Shown: positions 19,354-30,897, counted from the first letter of the stretch. The stretch is DNA of 64,000 nucleotides from Corynebacterium stationis (GCF_001941345.1 NZ_CP009251.1:1426001-1490000), one strand, 5' to 3'. Notes: generated by a model from the letters alone, not told the origin. Made by a program: numbers and translations.

Positions 19354-20439
19354 ATGACCACCATTGATGAACTAGCACAACTTGGCACCTCCACGTGGCT
19401 TGATGACTTGTCACGCGACCGCCTCGAGTCTGGCAACCTTAAAGAACTCATCAGCACCAAATCAATCGTCGGTGTCACCACCAACCCAGCGATTTTTGCC
19501 ACGGCAATGGCCCAGGGCACCGCTTATGATGTTGACTTCGCACAGCTAAAGGCAGAGCGCGCAAAGGCAGATGAGGCAGTCTACTCACTGGCTATCGACG
19601 ATGTGCGCAATGCCTGCGATGTATTCCAGGAGACCTTCGAGAAATCCGGCGGCAAAGATGGCCGTGTATCTATCGAGGTAGATCCGCGTATCTCTGACGA
19701 CGCTAATGCGACCATCGCGCAGGCTCGTGAGTTGTGGAACCGCGTTGGCCGTGACAACGTCATGATCAAGATCCCAGCGACCGATGGCTCCATGAGCGCT
19801 ATCAGCGAAGCTTTGGCTGATGGCATTTCCGTCAACGTCACCTTGATTTTCTCTCTTGAGCGCTACAAGGAAGTCATCGAGGCTTTCAAGACCGGCATCC
19901 GCCGCGCGAAAGAAAACGACTTGGACATCTCCAAGATCCACTCTGTGGCGTCATTCTTCGTCTCCCGCGTGGATGTGGAAATTGATAAGCGTTTGGAAAA
20001 GATTGGCTCCGATGAAGCACTCGCGCTTCGCGGCAAGGCCGGCGTTGCTAATGCACAGCAGGCATATGCTTTGTACCTCTCTGAGTTGGAGAATGCTTCC
20101 GACTTGCCTGAGGGCACTAACCTGCAGCGTCCGCTGTGGGCATCGACAGGCGTGAAAAACCCGGAATACGCACCAACCTTGTACGTATCGGAACTTGCTG
20201 GCCCGAACACGGTCAACACGATGCCAGAAAAGACCATCGATGCCACCTTGGAATCCGATTCCTTGCACGGTGACACCTTGACCAATACCGCCGAAGAGTC
20301 CGCACAGGTCCTGCGTGATATCGCGGCAATTGGTGTCGATCTCGACGATGTCTTTGCGCAGCTGGAGCGCGAAGGCGTAGAGAAGTTCGTCGACGCTTGG
20401 AATGAACTCCTCGAATCGGTAACCTCACGTCTTACCTAG
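19354..20439 (+). CDS. tal: Transaldolase
   Basis: 361 residues, type B-like actinobacterial transaldolase. The Schiff-base lysine is in MIKIPATDGS (~139-148), and the N-terminal TSTWLDDLSRDRL and TTNPAIFATAM motifs are conserved. It exchanges dihydroxyacetone units between sugar phosphates. The ATG follows AGGAG, 12 bases after the tkt stop, so the two genes are co-transcribed. A terminator-like hairpin lies between it and zwf. Confidence 0.97.
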   Translation: MTTIDELAQLGTSTWLDDLSRDRLESGNLKELISTKSIVGVTTNPAIFATAMAQGTAYDVDFAQLKAERAKADEAVYSLAIDDVRNACDVFQETFEKSGGKDGRVSIEVDPRISDDANATIAQARELWNRVGRDNVMIKIPATDGSMSAISEALADGISVNVTLIFSLERYKEVIEAFKTGIRRAKENDLDISKIHSVASFFVSRVDVEIDKRLEKIGSDEALALRGKAGVANAQQAYALYLSELENASDLPEGTNLQRPLWASTGVKNPEYAPTLYVSELAGPNTVNTMPEKTIDATLESDSLHGDTLTNTAEESAQVLRDIAAIGVDLDDVFAQLEREGVEKFVDAWNELLESVTSRLT

Positions 20440-20458
20440 GTGTAGCGTAAGAACGCCC

Positions 20459-20498
20459 GTCGGGTGTCAGGATGCATAAACGCATGCTGGCACCCGAC
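20459..20498 (+). terminator. Hairpin terminator between tal and zwf
   Basis: A 17-base stem with one G-G mismatch (GTCGGGTG paired with CACCCGAC at the base) closes a 6-base loop and is followed by ATCTTTT. It sits 20 bases after the tal stop. Since zwf follows in the same direction, it is likely an internal, partial terminator that lets zwf-opcA-pgl be set separately. Confidence 0.75.
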
Positions 20499-20581
20499 AT
20501 CTTTTAGTGGCAAGCAACTATCAATCCGCACAAGCTAGTAGACTCAGAAGAGTTCAATTTCGCTGAAAGGATTGCTTGCTT

Positions 20582-22114
20582 GTGACTAGCCCTAGCGACT
20601 GGGTTAACCCCCTGCGTGATGATAAAGATAAACGCCTCCCCCGCATTGCCGGACCAGCCGGCATGGTCATCTTCGGTGTAACCGGTGACCTTGCCCGCAA
20701 GAAGCTCTTGCCAGCAATTTATGACTTGGCCAACCGAGGTTTATTGCCAGCTGGTTTTACCCTCGTCGGTTACGGCCGCAGGCAGTGGGATAAAGAAGCC
20801 TTTTGCGACTATGTAAAGCAGGCCGTTGAAGCCGGAGCTCGCACCCCGTTTCGTGAGAATGTCTGGATGCACCTTGCGCAAGGCTTTGAATTTGTCTCCG
20901 GTGACTTTGACGACAAAGGTTTCGACGCTCTCTCCGCGCGCTTAAAAGAGCTAGATTCTTCACGCAGCACCGGTGGAAACTGGGCGTTTTACCTGTCGGT
21001 ACCGCCAGACTACTTCTCCGATATCTGTCACCAAATCGAACGCGTCGGTATGGCAACTCCAACGGATGATTCATGGCGCCGTGTGATCATCGAAAAGCCT
21101 TTTGGCCACAACCAGGAATCCGCGCACGAACTCAACGAGATCGTCAACGCGGTCTTTCCCGAAGATGCGGTGTTCCGTATTGACCACTACCTCGGCAAAG
21201 AAACTGTGCAAAACATCATGGCATTGCGTTTTGCGAACCAGATTTATGAGCCGATGTGGAATGCGCACTACATTGACCACGTGCAAATCACCATGGCTGA
21301 AGACATCGGCCTGGGCGGACGTGCCGGCTACTACGACGGCATTGGCGCAGCACGTGACGTCATCCAAAACCACCTCATTCAGCTCCTTGCGCTCGTTGCG
21401 ATGGAAGAACCTAGCTCTTTCCGTCCTTCGGCACTGCAGGCGGAAAAGATCAAGGTCTTGCAGGCAACCACGCCTGTCTACCCCTTGTCTAAGACCACCG
21501 CCCGTGGCCAGTACGCAGCTGGCTGGCAAGGCTCGGAATACGTCAAGGGTCTGCGCGAAGAAGAAGGCTTTGACCCCAATTCCACCACGGAAACCTACGC
21601 GGCTTGTACCTTGGAGGTCAACTCACGGCGCTGGGCCGGAGTGCCCTTCTACCTGCGTACCGGCAAGCGCCTTGGACGGCGCGTGACCGAAATTGCCTTG
21701 GTCTTTAAACCAGCTCCGCACCAGCCATTTGATAGCAATCAGGCCGCTGCACTTGGTGCTAACGCCGTGGTTATTCGCGTACAGCCCGACGAGGGGGTGA
21801 CCTTGCGCTTTGGTTCCAAGGTTCCAGGATCCACGATGGAAGTCCGCGACGTTAACATGGACTTTTCCTATGCGCAGGCCTTCACGGAAGAATCGCCGGA
21901 GGCTTATGAGCGTTTGATTTTGGATGCTTTGTTGGATGAATCCTCACTGTTTCCCACGAACGAAGAGGTGGAGCTTTCCTGGGCCATGCTCGACCCGATT
22001 TTGGAGTACTGGGAAAACAATGGCCAACCAGAAAGTTATGCTGCGGGCACCTGGGGGCCGGAATCGGCTGATGCCATGCTCTCTCGCACTGGCCGCACCT
22101 GGCGTCGTCCATAA
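20582..22114 (+). CDS. zwf: Glucose-6-phosphate 1-dehydrogenase
   Basis: 510 residues from the GTG at 20582; a TTG at 20576 is 5 bases behind the same AAAGG and cannot be excluded. It oxidises glucose 6-phosphate and makes NADPH. The NADP motif FGVTGDLARKKLLPAIYD (~24-41), the substrate-binding IEKPFGHN and the catalytic RIDHYLGKETVQN are all intact. It is followed by opcA, whose product is needed for assembly or full activity of the enzyme in corynebacteria. Confidence 0.97.
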   Translation: MTSPSDWVNPLRDDKDKRLPRIAGPAGMVIFGVTGDLARKKLLPAIYDLANRGLLPAGFTLVGYGRRQWDKEAFCDYVKQAVEAGARTPFRENVWMHLAQGFEFVSGDFDDKGFDALSARLKELDSSRSTGGNWAFYLSVPPDYFSDICHQIERVGMATPTDDSWRRVIIEKPFGHNQESAHELNEIVNAVFPEDAVFRIDHYLGKETVQNIMALRFANQIYEPMWNAHYIDHVQITMAEDIGLGGRAGYYDGIGAARDVIQNHLIQLLALVAMEEPSSFRPSALQAEKIKVLQATTPVYPLSKTTARGQYAAGWQGSEYVKGLREEEGFDPNSTTETYAACTLEVNSRRWAGVPFYLRTGKRLGRRVTEIALVFKPAPHQPFDSNQAAALGANAVVIRVQPDEGVTLRFGSKVPGSTMEVRDVNMDFSYAQAFTEESPEAYERLILDALLDESSLFPTNEEVELSWAMLDPILEYWENNGQPESYAAGTWGPESADAMLSRTGRTWRRP

Positions 22115-22141
22115 ATTATCAAGCGTGAAGGATAAATAGCT

Positions 22142-23071
22142 GTGATCACCCCAATGCCCAATACGACCACGCGCAAAATTGCGCGCGGTCTCGTTGAAGC
22201 TCAAGAGCACTACACCCTGACGACTTCTCGCGTGTTGACCCTGATTGTGGTCGTCAACGCCGATGATGAAGTCGATGCGATATTAGATTCAATTCGTGAC
22301 GCCTCCCATGAGCACCCCTCGCGCGTGCTCGTGGTTATTCGCGGTAATCGCCGCGCGGAGCCCCTGCTTAACGCTGAGCTGCGCGTCGGCGGCGAAGCTG
22401 GCGCTTCTGAAATCGTGGTTATGCACATCTTCGGTGCTTTGGCAGATAACGCCGAATCGGTTGTTACTCCCCTGTTGCTGCCTGATACCCCAATCGTGGT
22501 CTGGTGGCCAACTGCTGCGCCACCGGAGCCTGCACGCACGCCTATTGGCGCTTTAGGTCAGCGTCGTATCACCCATGCCACCACCAAGCAGGATTTGGGC
22601 AATCTGTCCTCCGGCTACACTCCGGGTGATACCGATATGGCATGGGGTGAGATTACTCAGTGGCGCGGTATCGTCGCCTCGTCTTTGGACCGCTTGCCGC
22701 ACGAGGCAGTGCAGCGCGTGGAAGTCTCCGGCCCAAGCACCAGCTTGGCAGTCGATCTTGCGGCAGCGTGGCTGCATGATCGCTTAGGCGTTCCCGTGAA
22801 GCGGCTGGATACTGAAACCTCTGGCGCCAAATCCAGCGGGGATGACAAATTCACGATCCGTAGCGTGCACTTTTTCCGCGATACTTCCGACATCATCATT
22901 GATGCCGTGGAAGCTGGTACTGTGCGCGTCAATGTTCCGGGCTCGCCCGAGTCCATGGTCGCGCTCAATACCCGCTCCAGCGCAGAGATTCTGTCTGAAG
23001 AATTGCGACACTTGGACGCGGATAAGGCCTATGCACACACACTGCGTGGACTGCGCCACGTAGACTACTAA
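22142..23071 (+). CDS. opcA: Glucose-6-phosphate dehydrogenase assembly protein OpcA
   Basis: 309 residues. OpcA proteins associate with Zwf and activate it. The conserved core is visible: RVLTLIVVVN, GGEAGASEIVVMHIFG, VTPLLLPDTPIVVWWP (~107-122), PGDTDMAWGEITQWRG and the C-terminal LSEELRHLDADKAYAH. The GTG start gives MITPMPNTTT, close to the N-terminus of the C. glutamicum protein as I recall it. It lies 27 bases after zwf in one operon. Confidence 0.95.
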   Translation: MITPMPNTTTRKIARGLVEAQEHYTLTTSRVLTLIVVVNADDEVDAILDSIRDASHEHPSRVLVVIRGNRRAEPLLNAELRVGGEAGASEIVVMHIFGALADNAESVVTPLLLPDTPIVVWWPTAAPPEPARTPIGALGQRRITHATTKQDLGNLSSGYTPGDTDMAWGEITQWRGIVASSLDRLPHEAVQRVEVSGPSTSLAVDLAAAWLHDRLGVPVKRLDTETSGAKSSGDDKFTIRSVHFFRDTSDIIIDAVEAGTVRVNVPGSPESMVALNTRSSAEILSEELRHLDADKAYAHTLRGLRHVDY

Positions 23072-23095
23072 CTAGTTTTATATCGCTTAGTTTTC

Positions 23096-23123
23096 TGCGC
23101 TGGAAAATTTTTAAAACAGCGCA
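23096..23123 (+). repeat. Hairpin between opcA and pgl
   Basis: TGCGCTG (23096-23102) and CAGCGCA (23117-23123) enclose a 14-base AT-rich loop. It lies in the 80-base gap before pgl and just before GAAAGGA. It may stabilise or process the message; it lacks the T-run of a terminator. Confidence 0.5.
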
Positions 23124-23151
23124 GGTACGTGAAAGGACATTAACTTTAGTC

Positions 23152-23919
23152 ATGGTGACTATTAATCGCGTTGCTGACCTCGAGGAGCTCATATCTTCCG
23201 CGGCATTGAAATTCATTGACGTCGTCGCACAAGCACAGTCTCTTAATGGAGGTGTCCATGGCGATGGTATTGCGCGAGTTGTACTCACCGGCGGTGGCGC
23301 TGGCATTGGCATGCTCAAGGAACTACGCCGCCTAGACCAAGCAGCGCGTGACCAGGGGGAAGATTTCCCTGCTTTGCGTATTGATTGGGAACGCATTCAC
23401 ATCTTCTTTGGTGATGAACGCAACGTTCCGGTTAGTGACCCAGACTCCAATGAGGGCCAGGCACGCGAAGCGCTTCTTGACCACGTCGATATCCCGAATC
23501 GTCACATCCACGGCTTTGATTTGGGCGCGATTTCCATGAGCTCAGCTGCCGATGCCTACGAAGAGGAACTGCGCGAATACGCACCCCAGGGCTTCGACCT
23601 TCATCTTCTGGGCATGGGTGGCGAAGGACATATCAATTCCCTTTTCCCGCATACTGATGCTGTGCGTGAACAGGAAGAATTTGTGGTCGCCGTGCATGAT
23701 AGTCCGAAGCCACCATCAGAACGCTTAACACTCACGCTTCCGGCCATCGCTAAAGCGAAGCATGTCTGGTTGCTTGTTGCTGGTGAAGATAAAGCCGAGG
23801 CCGCAGCGCACGTGGCGGCTGGCTCCCCTGCCGAGGATTGGCCCGCCGCCGGTGCTCACGGTGCGGAGGAAACCATTCTCTTCCTCGCAGAGAACGCCGC
23901 TGGCAAACTGCCTAAATAA
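23152..23919 (+). CDS. pgl: 6-phosphogluconolactonase
   Basis: 255 residues of the SugarP isomerase/6PGL family. It hydrolyses 6-phosphogluconolactone made by Zwf. Family marks: VVLTGGGAGIGMLKEL (~43-58), HIFFGDERNVPVSDPDSN (~83-100) and HLLGMGGEGHINSLFPH (~157-173). The nearest ribosome-like GAAAGGA is 14 bases before the ATG, which is long; no better in-frame start exists upstream. It is the last gene of the pentose phosphate operon. Confidence 0.95.
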   Translation: MVTINRVADLEELISSAALKFIDVVAQAQSLNGGVHGDGIARVVLTGGGAGIGMLKELRRLDQAARDQGEDFPALRIDWERIHIFFGDERNVPVSDPDSNEGQAREALLDHVDIPNRHIHGFDLGAISMSSAADAYEEELREYAPQGFDLHLLGMGGEGHINSLFPHTDAVREQEEFVVAVHDSPKPPSERLTLTLPAIAKAKHVWLLVAGEDKAEAAAHVAAGSPAEDWPAAGAHGAEETILFLAENAAGKLPK

Positions 23920-23938
23920 AATTCGGTTGTAAAACGTC

Positions 23939-23975
23939 CTAAGCCCCGCTCAGAATTCCTCTGAGCGGGGCTTAG
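23939..23975. terminator. Bidirectional terminator between pgl and secG
   Basis: A perfect 16-base GC-rich stem (CTAAGCCCCGCTCAGA with its complement) and a 5-base loop lie between the convergent pgl and secG genes. It should stop transcription from both sides. Confidence 0.88.
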
Positions 23976-23993
23976 TGCTTCCAGGAAAAAGCT

Positions 23994-24227
23994 TTAAGCG
24001 TAAGCTTGAATGAGGTTAAGGCCGATGATGCAGGCAAGCCAAATGATGACCATGACCACGGTGTAACGGTCGAGGTTCTTTTCCACCACGGTGGAACCAG
24101 AGAGGTTCGACTGAACGCCGCCACCGAAAAGGCTGGACAAGCCGCCGCCCTTGCCCTTGTGCAGCAAGACGAACACTGTCATCAAAATCGCGGCGATGAC
24201 CAGTACGATTTGCAGAGTCAAAATCAT
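23994..24227 (-). CDS. secG: Preprotein translocase subunit SecG
   Basis: 77 residues with two membrane segments (about 3-22 and 54-74) joined by a glycine-rich loop (LLHKGKGGGLSSLFGGG), the classic SecG layout. It is the small accessory subunit of the SecYEG protein-export channel. It follows tpiA on the minus strand; the 93-base gap holds a short hairpin (24268-24289, TGGCAAT/ATTGCCA). In C. glutamicum, as I recall, ppc lies between pgl and secG; here it does not. Confidence 0.95.
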   Translation of the reverse strand: MILTLQIVLVIAAILMTVFVLLHKGKGGGLSSLFGGGVQSNLSGSTVVEKNLDRYTVVMVIIWLACIIGLNLIQAYA

Positions 24228-24320
24228 TAATTAGCTACCTTGCATGTTGATATGAGATATTCGCTTCTGGCAATATTACACCATTGCCATCCGCTTGCGT
24301 TGAGCACGGCCCTAAGGCCA

Positions 24321-25100
24321 CTAAACAGCGTTCGCAGCAGATGCCGCCAGCTTTGCGAATTCTTCACCACTGAGTGAAGCGCCGCCGACCAAGCCACCGT
24401 CTACGTCTGGCTTAGAGACAATTTCCGCGATGGTATCGGTCTTGGCGGAGCCACCGTACAGAATACGGATGCCGGCAGCGACATCGTCGCCAGCAAGTTC
24501 CTTGACCAATGCACGAATTGCTGCGCAAACCTCTTGGGCATCGTCAGCTGAGGCAACCTTGCCGGTACCAATTGCCCATACTGGTTCATAGGCAATGACA
24601 GTCTTCGCCAAAGCATCAGCATCCAGTCCGGCAAGCGACGCGCGGGTCTGTTCAACGACATAGTCGACGTGGGTGCCGGCTTCGCGAATCTCCAACGGCT
24701 CACCAACACAGACAATCGGAGACATGCCGTTTTCCAACGCTGCGGTGGCCTTCTTAGCAACCAGTTCGTCAGATTCATTGTGGTACTCGCGGCGCTCGGA
24801 GTGGCCGACAACGACGTAGGTGCAACCCAATGCAGACAACATTGCGCCAGATACTTCACCGGTGTACGCACCGGACTCGTGCTGCGAGATATCTTGGGCA
24901 CCATAGGTGAATTTAAGCTTGTCGCCTTCTACAAGCGTCTGGGCGGTGCGGATATCGGTGAAAGGCACCAGGAAGGAGACATCTACCTTTTCGTAGTATT
25001 CCTTTGGCAAAGTAAAGGCGAACTTTTGCAGCTCACCGATAGTTTGCTTGTGGTTAAGATTCATCTTCCAGTTGCCAGCAATAAGTGGGGTACGCGCCAT
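24321..25100 (-). CDS. tpiA: Triosephosphate isomerase
   Basis: 259 residues. It interconverts dihydroxyacetone phosphate and glyceraldehyde 3-phosphate. GNWKMN holds the catalytic Lys, VVGHSERRE the His and [12 protein letters not shown] the Glu. The ATG at 25100 is chosen because GAAAGGA lies 10 bases upstream; the frame is open to a GTG at 25109, but that would touch the ribosome site. It is co-transcribed with pgk (43-base gap). Confidence 0.97.
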   Translation of the reverse strand: MARTPLIAGNWKMNLNHKQTIGELQKFAFTLPKEYYEKVDVSFLVPFTDIRTAQTLVEGDKLKFTYGAQDISQHESGAYTGEVSGAMLSALGCTYVVVGHSERREYHNESDELVAKKATAALENGMSPIVCVGEPLEIREAGTHVDYVVEQTRASLAGLDADALAKTVIAYEPVWAIGTGKVASADDAQEVCAAIRALVKELAGDDVAAGIRILYGGSAKTDTIAEIVSKPDVDGGLVGGASLSGEEFAKLAASAANAV

Positions 25101-25143
25101 TAGACACACATCCTTTCAAAAAGTAATGGAAAACTACCGCGAT

Positions 25144-26361
25144 TTAGGACTCAAGAACCTCGACGCCTGGCAGGGTCTTGCCCTCCAGGAATTCCAAGGA
25201 TGCGCCGCCACCGGTGGAGATGTGGCTAAAGCCAGCTTCATCCAAACCGAGGGTGCGCACTGATGCAGCAGAGTCGCCGCCACCGACGACGGTAAAGGAA
25301 CCATTGTTGGCGGTTGCATCAATAATGGCCTGCGCAACACCAGCGGTGCCCTGCGCAAACACTTCCATTTCGAATACGCCCATTGGGCCATTCCAGAACA
25401 CAGTCTTGGACGAAGCCAGAACCTCAGCGAATGCCTCGACGGACTTTGGTCCGATATCCAACGACATCCAGCCCTCAGGAATGCCGTCTAGTTCGACGAC
25501 CTTGTTGTCTGCATCGGCTGCAAACTCGGAAGCCGCAACGAGGTCAACTGGTAGTACGAGCTTGTCGCCAAAGCGCTCCAGCAAGGACTTGCAGTCATCA
25601 AGCTGGTCTTCCTGCAGCAAAGACTTCTGGACGTTGTAGCCCTGCGCCGCCAACATCGTGTAGCACATGCCACCACCGATGATGACCTTGTCAGCCTTAT
25701 CAGCCAGGGCTTCGATAACGCCCAGCTTGTCTGAGACCTTCGCGCCGCCGAGCACAACGACATAAGGGTGCTCAGGGTTCTGCGCAACCGTCGACAGCAC
25801 CTCAAGCTCCGACTGCACCAGCTTGCCTGCGTATGCCGGCAACAGCTTGGCAACATCGTAGACCGAGGCCTGCGCACGGTGCACGACACCAAAGCCATCG
25901 GAGACAAATGCACCATCGTCAGCAGCCAGAGCAGCTAATTCTGCAGCAAACTCTGCGCGCTCTGCCTCATCCTTGGAGGTCTCACGAGGATCGAAGCGCA
26001 CGTTTTCAATGAGCATGACATCGCCTTCGCTTAAGCCATTGGCGCGCTCATGTGCATCTTCGCCTGTAACATCGCCAGCTAGCGCAACGAATTGCCCCAG
26101 TGCTTCACTGAGAGCCTCTGCAACCGGCGCCAGGGAGTACTTCTCGTTGACTTCTCCCTTTGGCCGTCCCAGGTGAGCACTGAGGATTACTTTCGCGCCG
26201 CCTTCGACCAAAGCTTCAATAGTCGGCAGGGAGGCATTGATGCGGCCTGGGTCGGTGATATTGCCGTCGTCATCGAGGGGAACATTAAAGTCAGAGCGAA
26301 CCAGCACGTGGCGCCCATCGACGCCTTCTGCCAGCAAATCATCCAGGGACTTAAATGCCAT
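25144..26361 (-). CDS. pgk: Phosphoglycerate kinase
   Basis: 405 residues, normal length. It makes ATP from 1,3-bisphosphoglycerate. The N-terminal signature [15 protein letters not shown] (~20-34), the [17 protein letters not shown] stretch (~57-73), [14 protein letters not shown] and the C-terminal [10 protein letters not shown] are present. The ATG at 26361 has AAGGAG 5 bases upstream; the longer open frame to 26397 has no support. A terminator-like hairpin separates it from gap. Confidence 0.97.
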   Translation of the reverse strand: MAFKSLDDLLAEGVDGRHVLVRSDFNVPLDDDGNITDPGRINASLPTIEALVEGGAKVILSAHLGRPKGEVNEKYSLAPVAEALSEALGQFVALAGDVTGEDAHERANGLSEGDVMLIENVRFDPRETSKDEAERAEFAAELAALAADDGAFVSDGFGVVHRAQASVYDVAKLLPAYAGKLVQSELEVLSTVAQNPEHPYVVVLGGAKVSDKLGVIEALADKADKVIIGGGMCYTMLAAQGYNVQKSLLQEDQLDDCKSLLERFGDKLVLPVDLVAASEFAADADNKVVELDGIPEGWMSLDIGPKSVEAFAEVLASSKTVFWNGPMGVFEMEVFAQGTAGVAQAIIDATANNGSFTVVGGGDSAASVRTLGLDEAGFSHISTGGGASLEFLEGKTLPGVEVLES

Positions 26362-26430
26362 GTCAACTCCTTGTTTCTGTGCACGATTGGCACGCAATAG
26401 AAAAATTGTGTGAAAGCTTTACCTAAAACA

Positions 26431-26463
26431 ATACCGACCCAGCCAGTTAAGGCGGGTCGGTAT
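26431..26463 (-). terminator. Partial terminator between gap and pgk
   Basis: Perfect 10-base arms (ATACCGACCC and GGGTCGGTAT) enclose 13 bases. On the minus strand the stem is followed by TGTTTTAGG, a short T-rich run, 39 bases after the gap stop. It would end most gap transcripts and let some continue into pgk-tpiA, which fits the usual excess of gap message. Confidence 0.8.
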
Positions 26464-26501
26464 AGCTCATTTCAAGCACATGGAAATATTACCAGCAGGC
26501 T

Positions 26502-27867
<1,366 letters not shown>

Positions 27868-28854
27868 CTACTCGTCAGCGTCGTAGGAAAGCTCGTTGAT
27901 TGCTTCATTGGTATCAGGGATACCTAGTTCTTGCGCCCGACGGTCCGCCATCGACAGCAGACGGCGAATACGGCCTGCAACAGCATCCTTGGTCATCTGC
28001 GGTTCAGCCAGTCGGCCCAGCTCTTCGAGCGATGCTTGTCGATGCTGCACTCGCAGCGTTCCAGCATCAGCCAAATGCTCAGGTACTTCATCGCCGAGGA
28101 TTTCCATCGCGCGTTCCACACGCGCCGCAGCAGTCACAGCAGCGCGGGCACTACGACGCAAGTTAGCATCATCGAAGTTCACCAGACGGTTTTCAGAAGC
28201 GCGTGCTTCCCGACGGCGGCGTTTGTCTTCCCACTGCAGGCGGGTAACTTGCGCACCCATGCGTGTCAGCAGTGCACCAATGGCATCGCCATCGCGAATG
28301 ACCACGCGATCGGCGCCGCGGGTTTCTTTCGTCTTGGCAGAGATGCCGAGGCGACGCGCGCAACCAACAAGCGCTAGTGCGGCTTCCTGGCATGGACACA
28401 CAACTTCCAGGGAAGAAGAACGTCCCGGTTCCGTCAGCGACCCTGCCGCTAAAAAGGCGCCGCGCCACGCTGCTTCATTATCGGCAATAGAACCTGAGAC
28501 CACCTGCGGTGGCAGGCCCACCACAGGATGGCCAGAACGTGTCACCAAGCCCAAACGGCGGGTTAATTCCTTTGCGCCTGCACCAATGCGCAACTGAATG
28601 CGCGATTTCTTAGTCGATCCTTGCGGACCAACAATATGGCTTGAGGCCTTAATATCGTAGAGATCTTGGATAGCGTTGATGAACCGATCGGCAATCGCCT
28701 GGTCTTCTAATTCAATCTCATATGCAAGCTGGCCATTGGAGGTGTGGAGCTGACCTGCAAAGCGAAGAATCGCTGCAACCTCGGCAGCACGGGCGCTGGG
28801 ACGGGTAGTCGTCGTCGCCGTAAGTTCCTTCTTGACGTCATCGGTCAATGCCAC
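27868..28854 (-). CDS. whiA: DNA-binding protein WhiA
   Basis: 328 residues, an actinobacterial WhiA: an N-terminal domain related to LAGLIDADG homing endonucleases without the catalytic residues, and a C-terminal helix-turn-helix (about 245-320, [20 protein letters not shown] then [14 protein letters not shown]). WhiA activates cell division and sporulation genes in Streptomyces; in corynebacteria it has been linked to division-gene control. GTG start with GGGAGA upstream. It follows uvrC-rapZ-yvcK, the conserved order in Gram-positive bacteria. Confidence 0.95.
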   Translation of the reverse strand: MALTDDVKKELTATTTTRPSARAAEVAAILRFAGQLHTSNGQLAYEIELEDQAIADRFINAIQDLYDIKASSHIVGPQGSTKKSRIQLRIGAGAKELTRRLGLVTRSGHPVVGLPPQVVSGSIADNEAAWRGAFLAAGSLTEPGRSSSLEVVCPCQEAALALVGCARRLGISAKTKETRGADRVVIRDGDAIGALLTRMGAQVTRLQWEDKRRRREARASENRLVNFDDANLRRSARAAVTAAARVERAMEILGDEVPEHLADAGTLRVQHRQASLEELGRLAEPQMTKDAVAGRIRRLLSMADRRAQELGIPDTNEAINELSYDADE

Positions 28855-28950
28855 TGTAGAAATCTCCCTGCCTTTTGAAAATACTCATCCGAGTCAGATT
28901 ATTAACGATAGCGCACCTGCCCGAGCCTTTGCTCAGGCAGCTAACCGCAG

Positions 28951-29937
28951 TTAGCGTGGTGTGACCCACTCATCGTGCAGAGATCGAATGACGCGCGCTA
29001 GTTTAGCGGGATCGTGGCGGTTGAGCTCTAATCCATCACTAGCAACCATACAGACATCATCAAAAACGACTTCCGCACCCAACTGCGCAGCCGCACGCTG
29101 GATATGGTTACGCTCGCTACCGCTTAGCTGCATGTGAGCATTAACCACGACACGGTCAACGCGCAGCTTCGGAGCATGCTGAGCGAGCACATGAAGGTGG
29201 CGCTCTACAGAAAAGCCACTGGTCTCCCCGGGCTCCGCAGACAGGTTAAGAACCAGCACGCGCAGAGCATCAGAACGCGAAATGGCATCAACAATCTGTG
29301 GAACCAACACGTGTGGCAACACCGAAGAAAACCAGGATCCTGGCCCTAAGGTGATGATGTCCGCCTCGTTAAGAGCTTGCAGCGCCCGAGGGTTAGCTTG
29401 CGGGGCATCCGGCAAAAGATGCACGCGGCGTACTTGTCCAGGAGTTGTTGCGACTGCAACCTGTCCGCGTACTGGGCGCATGACACGGGGGTCATCGTCA
29501 AGCCCTGCGACTTCGGCTTCAATATTGAGCGGCTGATTAACCATCGGTAGCACGCGACCACGGGAGCCCGTCAAGGTCGTGACCTGGTCCAGCGCTGCCT
29601 GCATATCACCTAAGACTTCAGCCAAACCCGCAATCAGCAAGTTTCCTACTGCGTGGCCGGCAAGCGCACCGGTACCACCAAAGCGATGCTGCAATGTCGT
29701 TGCCCACAGTTGGCCATTGTCATCTTCGGGGCTAAGAGCTGACAGCGCCATGCGAAGATCGCCCGGCGGAATGATATCGAGCTCGCGGCGCAAGCGTCCC
29801 GAGGAACCCCCATCGTCTGCGACGGTGACGATGGCAGAAATATTGGTGGGATCACATTGCCGAGCGGCAAGTAAGGTCTGGAACAGACCATGCCCGCCGC
29901 CGAGACACGCGATATTAACGGAAGAAGTACTCAACAC
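28951..29937 (-). CDS. yvcK: Gluconeogenesis factor / YvcK family protein
   Basis: 328 residues. The N-terminal ACLGGGHGLFQTL and VTVADDGGSSGRLRREL (~36-52) are the nucleotide-binding signature of the CofD/YvcK superfamily. YvcK proteins bind UDP-sugars and affect cell shape and carbon flux. The GTG at 29937 almost touches AAGGAG; the next codon, TTG, is an equally good start. It lies between rapZ and whiA. Confidence 0.93.
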   Translation of the reverse strand: MLSTSSVNIACLGGGHGLFQTLLAARQCDPTNISAIVTVADDGGSSGRLRRELDIIPPGDLRMALSALSPEDDNGQLWATTLQHRFGGTGALAGHAVGNLLIAGLAEVLGDMQAALDQVTTLTGSRGRVLPMVNQPLNIEAEVAGLDDDPRVMRPVRGQVAVATTPGQVRRVHLLPDAPQANPRALQALNEADIITLGPGSWFSSVLPHVLVPQIVDAISRSDALRVLVLNLSAEPGETSGFSVERHLHVLAQHAPKLRVDRVVVNAHMQLSGSERNHIQRAAAQLGAEVVFDDVCMVASDGLELNRHDPAKLARVIRSLHDEWVTPR

Positions 29938-30024
29938 ACTCCTTAGGGGATTAAAGAGCTCTGCTTGCCTGAAACCTTCAGGACAAGCAGGCCAAAAGAA
30001 AGATGTAAAAGAGCTTAGTGCACG

Positions 30025-30897
30025 TTAACCAGTATTGATGTCCCGGTGCAAAACGTTGACATCTAAGTCGGTGCGCTGACGCAAACGACGCACGATCTCT
30101 TCAGATACCGCGACTGAGCGATGGTGCCCACCGGTACATCCCACACCGACGGTAATAAAATTCTTGCCCTCATGGCGATAACCATCCAGCATGGATTCCA
30201 ACATCACGAGGAAGTTCTCAATGAAAGGCTCCGCGGCATCTTGGCTTAACACGTAGTCAGAAACCGGTTCATCGGTTCCACGAAAGCCGCGCAGTTCTGG
30301 AATCCAGTAGGGATTCGGCAAAAAGCGCACATCTACTATGAGGTCGGCATCGCGCGGTGAACCATTCTTGAACCCAAATGATTGCACGGTCACATGTTGT
30401 TGGTTGCCGCTCATGGAGCCAAAGGAAGCTTCAATCGCGCGGCGCAGATCATGGACAGATAAAGAAGTCGTGTCGATGATGACATCTGCGGCATCGCGCA
30501 CGTCTTCCATTGCCTCGCGTTCCCTGCTGATACCCATCTTTAGGGTGTCCCCATTTTGCAAAGGGTGGGTGCGGCGCACTGAATCAAAGCGGCGAATTAG
30601 AACATCATCGCGTGCATCTAAAAACAAGATGGTCGGCTTGACCTCAATGTCTTCTAGGTCCGCAAGTATTTCTCCGAAAGAACCCGGAAACACCCGCGAA
30701 CGCGTATCAGTGACCACGGCCAAGGGCTTGACGGGTGGGTCATTATCCCGCCCTGCTTTGAATACCTCTGGGATTAGATGCGGCGGCAAATTGTGCGAGA
30801 CATAGTAGCCTTTGTCTTCTAGAACCTTAGATGCCGAGCTCAGACCGGCACCTGACATTCCAGTCAGCAAAATCGGTGGCATCTCATTGGTTGTCAT
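30025..30897 (-). CDS. rapZ: RapZ-like nucleotide-binding protein (YvcJ family)
   Basis: 290 residues. The N-terminal half is a P-loop kinase-like domain; the C-terminal half has the conserved [19 protein letters not shown] (~245-263). RapZ binds RNA and sugar-phosphate signals in E. coli; YvcJ is its Bacillus relative, where it hydrolyses GTP. The P-loop here reads GMSGAGLSS (13-21), with Leu in place of the Lys that contacts phosphate in most homologues, so nucleotide hydrolysis is doubtful. It sits downstream of uvrC and upstream of yvcK, the standard order. Confidence 0.93.
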   Translation of the reverse strand: MTTNEMPPILLTGMSGAGLSSASKVLEDKGYYVSHNLPPHLIPEVFKAGRDNDPPVKPLAVVTDTRSRVFPGSFGEILADLEDIEVKPTILFLDARDDVLIRRFDSVRRTHPLQNGDTLKMGISREREAMEDVRDAADVIIDTTSLSVHDLRRAIEASFGSMSGNQQHVTVQSFGFKNGSPRDADLIVDVRFLPNPYWIPELRGFRGTDEPVSDYVLSQDAAEPFIENFLVMLESMLDGYRHEGKNFITVGVGCTGGHHRSVAVSEEIVRRLRQRTDLDVNVLHRDINTG

